Assembly: GCA_035370465.1 (NCBI GenBank)
Contig: DAOOVW010000003.1
Span: forward strand, 1-53,398
Length of the DNA: 53,398 bases
Reading direction: 5' to 3'
Source: a bacterium
Lineage (GTDB): Bacteria; Ratteibacteria; UBA8468; B48-G9; JAFGKM01
Made by a program: the position numbers and the translations under genes. Below the pieces are notes generated by a model that made no database searches, was not told where the DNA came from, and worked only from the letters and a program-made list of their open reading frames with translations. Below are positions 35,566-42,949 of the stretch, in pieces; within the stretch, counting starts at the first letter, position 1; each line of letters starts with the position of its first letter.

Positions 35566-36495
35566 TTAAATAAATAATGAACTAATTGATGTTTCTAAGT
35601 GGATTCTTTTAATTGCTTCTCCAAGTAAAGAAGACACACTTAAAATTTTAAATTTAGGTGGTAAAGATAAGTGTGGTATTGTGTTGGTTATTATAATTTC
35701 TTTTAAGTTTGAGTTATTTAATTTTTCTATTGTATCTTCTGAAAAAACCGCATGTGAAGCACATCCGTAAACCTCAATAGCACCACCTTTAATCAATATG
35801 TCTGCTGCTTCAATTATTGTATTACCTGTTGAAATCATATCATCTACAATAATTACTTTTTTACCTTTTACTTCTCCTATAACATGAGTTACCTCAACTT
35901 TATCAGGACTTTCTCTTCTTTTATCCACAATTGCCAATGAAGCATCTAATCTTTTTGCAAAAGCCCTTGCCATTTTTACTCCTCCAACATCGGGAGCAAC
36001 AACAACCAACTTATCAAATACTTTTTCTTCTAAATAACTAATTACAATAGGAGCAGCAAAAAGATGGTCAACAGGTATATCAAAAAATCCCTGTATTTGT
36101 GGAGCATGTAAATCCATAGTAAGAATTCTATTAGCACCTGCCGATACAATAAGATTTGCAATAAGTTTTGCTGTTATGGGAACTCTCGGTTGGTCTTTCC
36201 TATCCTGTCTTGCATATCCAAAATATGGTAAAACAGCAGTAATTCTTTTAGAAGATGCTCTTCTTAAAGCATCAAGAATAATAAGCAGTTCCATAAGATT
36301 TTCATTTACAGGTGGACAGGTTGATTGGATTACAAAAACATCTTTTCCTCTTACATTTTCCTCAATTTTTACACAAATTTCTCCATCTTTAAATCTATAA
36401 ATGTTAATTTTCCCTATTTCTTTATTCAGATATTTACATATATTTTCGGCTAAATTTTTATTTGAATTTCCTGAAAAAATTAAACAACTGTCCAT
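35566..36495 (-). CDS. prs: Ribose-phosphate pyrophosphokinase
   Basis: A 309-residue enzyme that makes PRPP from ribose 5-phosphate and ATP for nucleotide, His and Trp synthesis. The motifs FKDGEICVKI, QSTCPPVNENLMELL, PYFGYARQDRKDQPR, the metal-binding DLHAPQIQGFFDIPVDHLFAAP (parts) and the PRPP loop VIIVDDMISTGNT are present. GGAGTG precedes the ATG, which overlaps glmU by 16 nt. The usual following rplY (ctc) gene is absent. Confidence 0.97.
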   Translation of the reverse strand: MDSCLIFSGNSNKNLAENICKYLNKEIGKINIYRFKDGEICVKIEENVRGKDVFVIQSTCPPVNENLMELLIILDALRRASSKRITAVLPYFGYARQDRKDQPRVPITAKLIANLIVSAGANRILTMDLHAPQIQGFFDIPVDHLFAAPIVISYLEEKVFDKLVVVAPDVGGVKMARAFAKRLDASLAIVDKRRESPDKVEVTHVIGEVKGKKVIIVDDMISTGNTIIEAADILIKGGAIEVYGCASHAVFSEDTIEKLNNSNLKEIIITNTIPHLSLPPKFKILSVSSLLGEAIKRIHLETSISSLFI

Positions 36496-37235
36496 TTTTC
36501 ACTCCTTTTTAAAAGTTTTTCTGCTTTTTGGAGTTCCTCTATTGTATTTATACCCATCACTTCCTCAGGTGTATATATTGTAAAAGAACGGATTTTTACT
36601 CCCTGACAAGCAAGAATTTTAATAACATCAGTAAGATAATATTCCCCTTTAACAGGGTCTTTTTTGAGTTTTTCTAATGTATCAAAAAGAAGTTGTTTTT
36701 TAAATATGTATATCCCAGAATTGATTTCTTTTATTTCTTTTTGTTGGGGAGTAGCATTAACTTCTTCAACTATCCCGGTAATTTTCCCTTCTTTATTTCT
36801 TATAATTCTTCCATAACCAGTTGGATTATCAATAGAAACTGTAATTATAGAACACATTGCTTTGCTATTTTCAAAATCATTTATAAAATTTTTTAATGTA
36901 TCATAAGAAATAAATGGAACATCACCATATAGAATAAGAATATTCCCATCAAAATTTTCTAAAAGGGGCATTGCTTTCTTAACAGCATCTCCTGTTCCAA
37001 GAGGAACAACTTGTTCAGCAAATTTTACATTTTCTCCTTCAAGTTGTTTTATAACCTCTTCTTTTTTAAAGCCAACAACTATTATAACTTCATCTGGAAA
37101 AAGTTTTTTTACTGTTTCCATAAGATAAGAAAGCATTGGTTTGCCTAATATATTCTTTACAACTTTTTGTTTTTCACCGCCCAACCTTTTTCCAGAACCA
37201 GCAGCAAGTATTACCACTGCAAGATTTGAAGCCAT
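36480..37235 (-). CDS. glmU: GlmU-like UDP-GlcNAc pyrophosphorylase domain only
   Basis: A 251-residue nucleotidyltransferase. The N-terminal LAAGSGKRLGGEKQKVVKN differs slightly from the classical LAAGxGTRM. QVVPLGTGDAVKKAM, ILYGDVPF, NPTGYGRII, EEVNAT and EINSGIYIF follow the GlmU uridyltransferase pattern. The C-terminal left-handed beta-helix acetyltransferase domain of bifunctional GlmU is missing (usual length about 450). Gene order beside spoVG and prs supports GlmU. GlcN-1-P acetylation must come from another protein. Confidence 0.85.
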   Translation of the reverse strand: MASNLAVVILAAGSGKRLGGEKQKVVKNILGKPMLSYLMETVKKLFPDEVIIVVGFKKEEVIKQLEGENVKFAEQVVPLGTGDAVKKAMPLLENFDGNILILYGDVPFISYDTLKNFINDFENSKAMCSIITVSIDNPTGYGRIIRNKEGKITGIVEEVNATPQQKEIKEINSGIYIFKKQLLFDTLEKLKKDPVKGEYYLTDVIKILACQGVKIRSFTIYTPEEVMGINTIEELQKAEKLLKRSEKWTVV

Positions 37236-37251
37236 TTGGTATCTCCTTGAA

Positions 37252-37322
37252 CTGCCCGGCGAGGATTTGAACCTCGAAACTCGGCTCCAAAGGCCGATGT
37301 GTTACCATTACACCACCGGGCA
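37252..37322 (-). tRNA. tRNA-Gln (anticodon UUG)
   Basis: Read on the minus strand, the 71 nt fold as acceptor TGCCCGG/CCGGGCA, a short D arm (GTGT/ACAC), anticodon stem TCGGC/GCCGA with loop CTTTGGA (anticodon TTG at the usual place), a 4-nt variable loop, T arm CGAGG-TTCAAAT-CCTCG and discriminator G73. The first pair U1-A72 and G73 are tRNA-Gln identity features. CCA is not encoded. It lies between spoVG and glmU. Confidence 0.93.
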
Positions 37323-37332
37323 AAAATTAAAT

Positions 37333-37362
37333 AACATATAGTGAAAACCGTTATATAAACAA
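37333..37362 (-). promoter_or_regulatory. Possible tRNA-Gln promoter
   Basis: On the minus strand TTGTTT (37357-37362), 18 nt, TATGTT (37333-37338), ending 10 nt before the tRNA 5' end. The remaining DNA up to 37520 is A+T-rich with no gene seen. Confidence 0.4.
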
Positions 37363-37520
37363 AAAATTAAAAATATGTAAAACGAAAATGTAAAATTTAA
37401 GACAAAGAAAATAATTTTAAAGTTTAAAACTCTAAACGAGTATTTTATATCCACCAAAAGAGTGCCAAATTCCTGAAAAAGCACTTTACAATTTCAATTT
37501 TACATTATTAAGTTTGAATT

Positions 37521-37907
37521 TTAACTTCTATTGTTTTTTGTCGGATTTGCCTTTTCCTTCTCATATTCTTCAAGCACTTTCTTCTGGATATAATCTCTAA
37601 ACTCGCTTTTTATTGGATGAGCAAGGTCTTTATGTTGTCGGGAAGGTGAAAGACGCTGTTCCTCAACAGGATTTAAGGCAGAACCACAAGAACCACAAAA
37701 CTTATTACCTACGGGATTTTTAAATCCACATTTAGGACATGGCCTCTGAATTTTCTTACTTGGCATTGCAACAAAAAGCCCTTTTTTACCCTCAATAACT
37801 CTTATATCTCTTATTACAAATTGGTTATCAAAGGTAACAGAGGCATATGCTCTTAATCTACTACTCGGATTTGTAACGAGCGAAATTCTGGTTTCGGTTA
37901 TTTCCAT
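37521..37907 (-). CDS. spoVG: SpoVG-family protein with inserted zinc ribbon
   Basis: A 128-residue protein. Residues 1-50 match SpoVG (RAYASVTFDNQFVIRDIRVI, then GLFVAMPSKK), and residues 92-118 the SpoVG C-terminus (KDLAHPIKSEFRDYIQKKVL). Between them about 40 residues carry CPKCGFKNPVGNKFCGSCG, a four-Cys zinc ribbon (Cys57, 60, 71, 74). Classical SpoVG (about 85-95 residues) is a site-specific nucleic-acid-binding regulator. GGAGGAAAT precedes the ATG. It overlaps the ispE end by 47 nt. Confidence 0.9.
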   Translation of the reverse strand: MEITETRISLVTNPSSRLRAYASVTFDNQFVIRDIRVIEGKKGLFVAMPSKKIQRPCPKCGFKNPVGNKFCGSCGSALNPVEEQRLSPSRQHKDLAHPIKSEFRDYIQKKVLEEYEKEKANPTKNNRS

Positions 37908-38784
37908 TTATTTCCTCCTTTATCTTTGAGTTGTTAAAGCATTCAATTATAAAAAAATCCCAGCCAACAGCAACATCACCTAATTTTATTGTTTCTGCCT
38001 CTCTTTTCTCTCTAAAAATAGAAAATAAACTTCCACCACTTCCCGAGAGAAAAAATTTTCTTCCCGACATTTTTTCAATTTCTTTCATCACCTCCTTTCC
38101 TTCTTCCCATATTTCAAAACAGGGCTTTTCTAATCTGTTATACATTATGCTTTCTGCTTTTTCAAATTCTCTTTCTCTTAATAAGCCGACAAGAATTTTA
38201 ATTTTTTTTAATCCATTTGTCAAATTACCAAATTCCCTTTTTTTATCTAATTGTTCGTACACATCCTTAGTTGATATTCTGATAGGTGGAACAAGTAATA
38301 AGAAATAATAAGTTGGAATATAATTTTTCACTGGCTTTACAATCTCACCATATCCACTTACTATTGATAAATTTTTATAAATAAAGAAAGGAACATCTGA
38401 ACCAACATTAAGAGCAATTTTTAGCATCTCTTTTTCTGAAATATCCAAATTGAACATTTGAATAACATTTTCAAGAACAACAGCAGCGTTTGAACTACCA
38501 CCACCAAGTCCACTACCAGGAGGTATTCTTTTCCATATATCTATTTTAACTGGAATGTCTGTTTTGAATTTTGTTTCCAATAAATCCAATGTTTTTTTAA
38601 CTGTATTATCAACAGGAATTTCCCATTTAGAATGGAAAATAATTTCTGTTTTTTTTGATTTTTCAATTTCTACAATATCTGAAAGAGAAATAGGGGTAAT
38701 TAAAGAAACAATAGGATGAAACTTTTCTTTCTTTTCTCCTACTTCAAGAAATAAATTAATTTTTGCCGGTGCAAGAACTTTCAT
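37861..38784 (-). CDS. ispE: 4-Diphosphocytidyl-2-C-methyl-D-erythritol kinase
   Basis: A GHMP kinase of the MEP pathway, 307 residues from the ATG at 38784; an upstream in-frame TTG at 38805 is not preferred. The motifs are VLAPAKINLFLEVG at the N-terminus, the ATP loop PPGSGLGGGSSNAAVVL, and SGSGGSLFSIF near the C-terminus. It overlaps grpE by 29 nt and spoVG by 47 nt; its last 20 residues are low in complexity. The order ispE-spoVG-glmU-prs is also found in Bacillus. Confidence 0.94.
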   Translation of the reverse strand: MKVLAPAKINLFLEVGEKKEKFHPIVSLITPISLSDIVEIEKSKKTEIIFHSKWEIPVDNTVKKTLDLLETKFKTDIPVKIDIWKRIPPGSGLGGGSSNAAVVLENVIQMFNLDISEKEMLKIALNVGSDVPFFIYKNLSIVSGYGEIVKPVKNYIPTYYFLLLVPPIRISTKDVYEQLDKKREFGNLTNGLKKIKILVGLLREREFEKAESIMYNRLEKPCFEIWEEGKEVMKEIEKMSGRKFFLSGSGGSLFSIFREKREAETIKLGDVAVGWDFFIIECFNNSKIKEEINGNNRNQNFARYKSE

Positions 38785-39331
38785 CTGTTTTTGGTTTTTT
38801 TGCAACTTTTACAAGTGATGGCTTTAAAATTTTGTCGTGATAAACATAGCCAGGTTGTTCTTCCTTTACAATTTCCCCATCTTCAAATTCATTTGTTTCT
38901 ACAACGCCAATTGCTTCATGTATATGCGGGTCAAATTTTTTACCTTTTGTCACTATTTTTCTAACACCATTTTCCTCAAGAAATTTTGTAAATTCCTTTT
39001 TTAAAAGTTCAACTCCTTTATGAATTGCTTCATTAGATGGATTTGTTTCCATTTGTTTTAAGATATTTTCAAATATATTGTCAAATTGAAGTAATTGTCT
39101 CAAAAGATTTTCAGCCCCATACTTATAAATTTCCTGTTTTTCTTTTTCAACTCTTTTTCTATAATTATCAAACTCAGCCAGAACTCGTAAATATCTATCC
39201 TTTAATTCGTCAATATCTTTTTTTAATTTCTCATTTTCTTTTTTAATTTCCTTTGTTTTTTTTAACGATTCTTTCAATTTCATCAAATCCTTCTCTTTTA
39301 TATATACTATTCCTTCTTTCTTATTTTCCAT
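38756..39331 (-). CDS. grpE: Nucleotide exchange factor GrpE
   Basis: A 191-residue DnaK co-chaperone. Residues about 15-75 form a long charged coiled coil (LKKDIDELKDRYLRVLAEFDNYRKR in parts), followed by the four-helix section and a beta domain with FDPHIHEAIGVVE and PGYVYHDKILKPSLVKVAK. dnaK and dnaJ are not adjacent, which is unusual. A promoter is seen at 39351-39380. Confidence 0.95.
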   Translation of the reverse strand: MENKKEGIVYIKEKDLMKLKESLKKTKEIKKENEKLKKDIDELKDRYLRVLAEFDNYRKRVEKEKQEIYKYGAENLLRQLLQFDNIFENILKQMETNPSNEAIHKGVELLKKEFTKFLEENGVRKIVTKGKKFDPHIHEAIGVVETNEFEDGEIVKEEQPGYVYHDKILKPSLVKVAKKPKTDESSCTGKN

Positions 39332-39350
39332 TTTACATACACCTCTTATT

Positions 39351-39380
39351 ATAATATAAAATGATAACTAAAAATGTAAA
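39351..39380 (-). promoter_or_regulatory. Promoter upstream of grpE
   Basis: On the minus strand TTTACA (39375-39380), 18 nt, TATTAT (39351-39356), about 20 nt before the grpE start. No CIRCE-type heat-shock operator is seen. Confidence 0.45.
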
Positions 39381-39412
39381 AAGTTTTTATCTTTTGTTTT
39401 GCTTCATTTTGA

Positions 39413-39436
39413 ATCCGCCACACTACATAGTCGGAT
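39413..39436. repeat. ATCCG...CGGAT hairpin unit
   Basis: ATCCGCCACACTACATAGTC then GGAT. The arms ATCCG and CGGAT flank a loop close to that of 6033-6054 (GTCCG/CGGAC), and the TCCGCCA...GTCGGA frame also matches 7187-7210 and 7371-7395. It lies between grpE and lepB. Confidence 0.6.
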
Positions 39437-39488
39437 GCTCTAAAATACGCATTTTACATTTTTGTTTTACACTTTTCCAATATTTATT

Positions 39489-40037
39489 CTACCTTATAAA
39501 ACCCATTCTCCATGGTGGCCAATATATAAAAAGGGCTTTTCCCACCAGGTCCTTTTCTGCTACAAATCCCCAATATCTACTGTCACTACTGTTAATACTA
39601 TTATCCCCGAGTACATAATATGACCCTGGAGGAACTTCTGTTTCTTTCGCAACCCCATAATATCCATCACTATAATAATACCTGCAACTAATCCTCGGTT
39701 CTGTTACTTCCTTGCCATTTATATATATTTTACCTTCTTTTATAAGTACTCTTTCACCAGGAAGAGCAATCGCTCTTTTTACATAATCTGTTGTATGAGT
39801 TTCTTTAATATGTTTAAAAATTACTACCTCACCTCTTTGGGGTTTTCTAATTTTATAAATTATATCATTTGATATAAGTCGGTCACCAACCATTAAAGTA
39901 GGGACCATAGAAGTAGTTGGAATTTTGAAATTTCCAACAAAAAATATTCTAACAAAAACAGCAATAACAATAGCCCAGAATAACGATTTAAACCAATCAG
40001 TTGTTTCTTTTTTTATATCTTTTTTCATTTTAGTCAT
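39489..40037 (-). CDS. lepB: Signal peptidase I
   Basis: A 182-residue membrane serine protease that removes signal peptides. One N-terminal anchor (residues 17-35), the catalytic Ser43 in TTSMVPTL, the catalytic Lys87 in DYVKRAIALPGE, and the GDNSINSSDSRYWGFV box are all present. A second in-frame ATG three codons later is an alternative start. It would process the many exported proteins of this window. Confidence 0.95.
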   Translation of the reverse strand: MTKMKKDIKKETTDWFKSLFWAIVIAVFVRIFFVGNFKIPTTSMVPTLMVGDRLISNDIIYKIRKPQRGEVVIFKHIKETHTTDYVKRAIALPGERVLIKEGKIYINGKEVTEPRISCRYYYSDGYYGVAKETEVPPGSYYVLGDNSINSSDSRYWGFVAEKDLVGKALFIYWPPWRMGFIR

Positions 40038-40059
40038 ATATTTTACCCTTTGTCTTTAT

Positions 40060-41157
40060 TCATTTCAATAAATTAATATATAATTCTGAATATCTTTCTA
40101 CCATTTTATCAATAGTAAACTCCTTTTTTATTTTTTCCTTTGCATTTATTCCAATTATTTCTTTTAAATTTTTATCTTCTAAAAGTTGCTTTATTTTATT
40201 AACTAATTCTTCAGAATTTCTATCTTTTACCACAAATCCATCTTTCCCATTTTGAATAATATAAGGTACATCTCCTACTGAAAAAGAAACAACGGGAATT
40301 CCAAAACTCATTGCTTCAAGGACACTTAACGGACATCCTTCCCATTGAGAAGTCAAAACAAAAATATCAATAGCCGAATATACCCTTTCAATTTCTTTTA
40401 CAAAACCAGCAAAGACAAATTTATCCTTTACTCCAAATACCTCTGTAAGATGTTTTAAATATACTTTAAGCGGTCCTTCTCCGGCAATTAAAAATTTCAC
40501 ATCAGGAAAATTTTCTGAAATAACTTTACATATTTTTATAAAAATTTCCTGTCCTTTTACTTTTCTTAAATTACCAACATTACCAATAACAATACTATTT
40601 TCACTGAAACCAAATGAACTTTTTGAAAATGTTCTTTTTTCTGTTGGGTATTTGACACCATTTGGAATAACTACAATTTTTTTTTCATTTATTTTCCCTT
40701 TTTCAACAAGGTATTTTTTCCCGGAAAAAGAGTTTGAAATAATAATGGTTGATAATTTTGAAGTTAATCTATCTATTTTCCAGTGATACCATTTTCTCCA
40801 TTTATCTACACTTCTTTGAGAAGAAATAATAATTTTTATACCTGCAATCTTACCTAAAATTCTTCCAATTAAATTTGAAATAAAAAGAAATGATTGACAG
40901 ATATCTGGATTTATTTTTTTGATTTTTTTATATACAATAAAAATAGAAAGTGGCTCTTTTTTTAAATCATAAATATAAGCAAATATATTTCTTTTTTTAA
41001 TTTCATCTGTAAAAGTACCTTCTCCTCTTAAACAAATGATGTATATATCAAATTTTTTTTTATTCAGATTATCTATAAGTAAAAGCAATGACTTCTCAGT
41101 TCCTCCAATTTCTGAACTATTTAGCAGGTATAATATTTTGATTTTTTTATCTTCCAT
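40060..41157 (-). CDS. Glycosyltransferase family 4 protein
   Basis: A 365-residue GT-B enzyme starting at the ATG at 41157 (an upstream TTG at 41169 is less likely). SEIGGTEKSLLLLID in the N-domain, VIPNGVKYP, VGNLRKVKGQEIFI and the nucleotide-sugar site SQWEGCPLSVLEAMSFGIPVV (parts: EGCPLSVLEAM) place it in GT4. The donor and acceptor are not known; a cell-surface glycan is likely. It overlaps tsaB by 11 nt. Confidence 0.9.
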   Translation of the reverse strand: MEDKKIKILYLLNSSEIGGTEKSLLLLIDNLNKKKFDIYIICLRGEGTFTDEIKKRNIFAYIYDLKKEPLSIFIVYKKIKKINPDICQSFLFISNLIGRILGKIAGIKIIISSQRSVDKWRKWYHWKIDRLTSKLSTIIISNSFSGKKYLVEKGKINEKKIVVIPNGVKYPTEKRTFSKSSFGFSENSIVIGNVGNLRKVKGQEIFIKICKVISENFPDVKFLIAGEGPLKVYLKHLTEVFGVKDKFVFAGFVKEIERVYSAIDIFVLTSQWEGCPLSVLEAMSFGIPVVSFSVGDVPYIIQNGKDGFVVKDRNSEELVNKIKQLLEDKNLKEIIGINAKEKIKKEFTIDKMVERYSELYINLLK

Positions 41158-41764
41158 AATATGGTTCAAGAGGAGGTGACTTTATACCTCTTTTGATTTT
41201 TTCATATGCAAGGAAAGCATTATAACTTGCCAGAGGATAAACTGGAAACTTAAAAACATCTTTTTTATAATTATTCAAAAAAATGTTCACACCTGGACCA
41301 ATAGGAATATAATCTTCTTTTTTTAAAATATTTTTAACTATTTTTTTTGAAAATGTTTTTATTGGGAATGATTTCTTAAAGTTAAATTTACAGTTATATT
41401 TTGAAATATAAAAATTTTCTCTGTATGCATTAACAACACAAATAAGTTTGCATCTAAAATCCTTCAAAATAAAAAAAAGTGAATCAGGTAATGAAACAGC
41501 ATATATTTTCTCTTTTTTACCACAGGCAATCCCTTTTACAAAAGATATCCCTGTCCTTATACCAGTCCAGGAACCAGGTCCTATTGAGACAATAAAATAA
41601 TCAAAATCACTTGTTTTTATCTCACAATTAATATTTTCAAGATTTTCTACCAAGCAACTCGCTATATCATCACTTTTAAAAGTAATTTCTTTCAATAAAT
41701 TAAAATTTTCAACAACTGCTATACTCCCTATTGAAGAAGTTGTCTCAATGGATAATAATTTCAT
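41147..41764 (-). CDS. tsaB: tRNA threonylcarbamoyladenosine biosynthesis protein TsaB
   Basis: A 205-residue ASKHA-fold protein that partners TsaD and TsaE in making t6A at tRNA position 37. LLSIETTSSIGSIAV, SIGPGSWTGIRTGISFVKGIA (parts: GPGSWTGIRTG) and an N-terminal-type domain are present. The metal-binding HAG motif of TsaD is absent, as expected. Start ATG at 41764, next to the DUF3108 stop. The C-terminal LEPYYGR is typical of TsaB. Confidence 0.92.
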   Translation of the reverse strand: MKLLSIETTSSIGSIAVVENFNLLKEITFKSDDIASCLVENLENINCEIKTSDFDYFIVSIGPGSWTGIRTGISFVKGIACGKKEKIYAVSLPDSLFFILKDFRCKLICVVNAYRENFYISKYNCKFNFKKSFPIKTFSKKIVKNILKKEDYIPIGPGVNIFLNNYKKDVFKFPVYPLASYNAFLAYEKIKRGIKSPPLEPYYGR

Positions 41765-41765
41765 T

Positions 41766-42848
41766 TTAATCAACAGAATTTAATATTCTGGATATTAAAG
41801 CCCTATCTAATTTCTCCTTAGGATTGATTTTTGCCTTTGAAATAAGTGAAAGTTTGGCTGTACCTAAGGTAACTCTCCCTTCTAAATAAACAGGGACTCT
41901 TTCTTTATCAGTTGTAAGCCATATATTCATTTTACCTTTTCTAAAAACTCCTTCATCACTTTCTGCTATTGGTTCAAGGAGGTATATTTCCTTATTCCCA
42001 AGAAGAGGTACATCTTTTGTCATTTTATCTTTTCTTGTAATTGTTAAATTCCAGATTTTTTCCATTGCAACAGGATATTGGAATTTCTGGTAACTCTCAA
42101 AATCAGCACTCCTCAAAACATAAAAAATAAACATTCCATCATATAAATTTCCATTAAATTTTACTTTTTGTGTTTTATTTGAATAAACAGCCCCTTTTTT
42201 TAATTTTTTCACATTCCAGGTGTATTCACTCTTATTAAAATTAAAAAATATCTCTGTGGTTCTTTCCTTTTCCCCATTTTTTACATAAGAATAAAAATAA
42301 TATGGTTTTAATGTTTTTTTATCTATGAAAGAATCAACTCTATTATATCCATATCCACTCTTTGCCATACTTCCTTCCGGGACAGTAATCCCCACAATAT
42401 GATAGAACTCACCATTATTATTTTTCTCCTCTTTACAAATAATTATTCCCTTCCCAACATTAACAAAATTCCATTTTGCAGAATAAAGAAGATATTCTCC
42501 TGACCATGAAGTAAAATAATTTAACAATTCAATAAATTTCCCATCCTGTTTTTTTTCTTTTTCATCAGGTATTACAGGATTAGGTAATTTCTGCTCTTTT
42601 TTTGCAATAAGAGACCTTTCATCTTCTAATTTCTTTTCTTCTTGTGATAAATTTATTTCTGGCTGAATTATTGTTTCTTCTTGCACATTTTCTTCTATGG
42701 TTAAAGAAATTTCATCTGTTGATAAAGGTGCTTCTTCAGGTGGATAATTAACATCAGGGATTTCTTCAAGAGTTACCTCTTTGTTTTTTTTGCCAGTACA
42801 TCCTGCCAAAAATACGAAAATAGCCAGATAAATAATGATTTTTTTCAT
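41766..42848 (-). CDS. DUF3108-type lipoprotein
   Basis: A 360-residue protein with a lipoprotein signal (LAGC, Cys16), a Glu/Pro-rich linker up to about residue 105, and a beta-rich DUF3108-like domain (GEYLLYSAKWNFVNVGKGII, VDSFIDKKTLKPYYFYSYV, DGMFIFYVLRS in parts). Family members are periplasmic or outer-membrane-associated proteins of unknown role. It is coupled to tsaB. Confidence 0.75.
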   Translation of the reverse strand: MKKIIIYLAIFVFLAGCTGKKNKEVTLEEIPDVNYPPEEAPLSTDEISLTIEENVQEETIIQPEINLSQEEKKLEDERSLIAKKEQKLPNPVIPDEKEKKQDGKFIELLNYFTSWSGEYLLYSAKWNFVNVGKGIIICKEEKNNNGEFYHIVGITVPEGSMAKSGYGYNRVDSFIDKKTLKPYYFYSYVKNGEKERTTEIFFNFNKSEYTWNVKKLKKGAVYSNKTQKVKFNGNLYDGMFIFYVLRSADFESYQKFQYPVAMEKIWNLTITRKDKMTKDVPLLGNKEIYLLEPIAESDEGVFRKGKMNIWLTTDKERVPVYLEGRVTLGTAKLSLISKAKINPKEKLDRALISRILNSVD

Positions 42849-42949
42849 TTTTTTAGACCACCCTTTATGATTTTCTATTATAATAACACATTTTGGAAAT
42901 TTTTTAAATAAAAATTCTCAATAAAAGAAAAATTTAAAGTCAATATGCT

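Noticed and set aside
37861..37907. Frameshift between ispE and spoVG
   Set aside because: Both ORFs are complete and spoVG has a strong ribosome site; this is a 47-nt overlap, not a broken gene.
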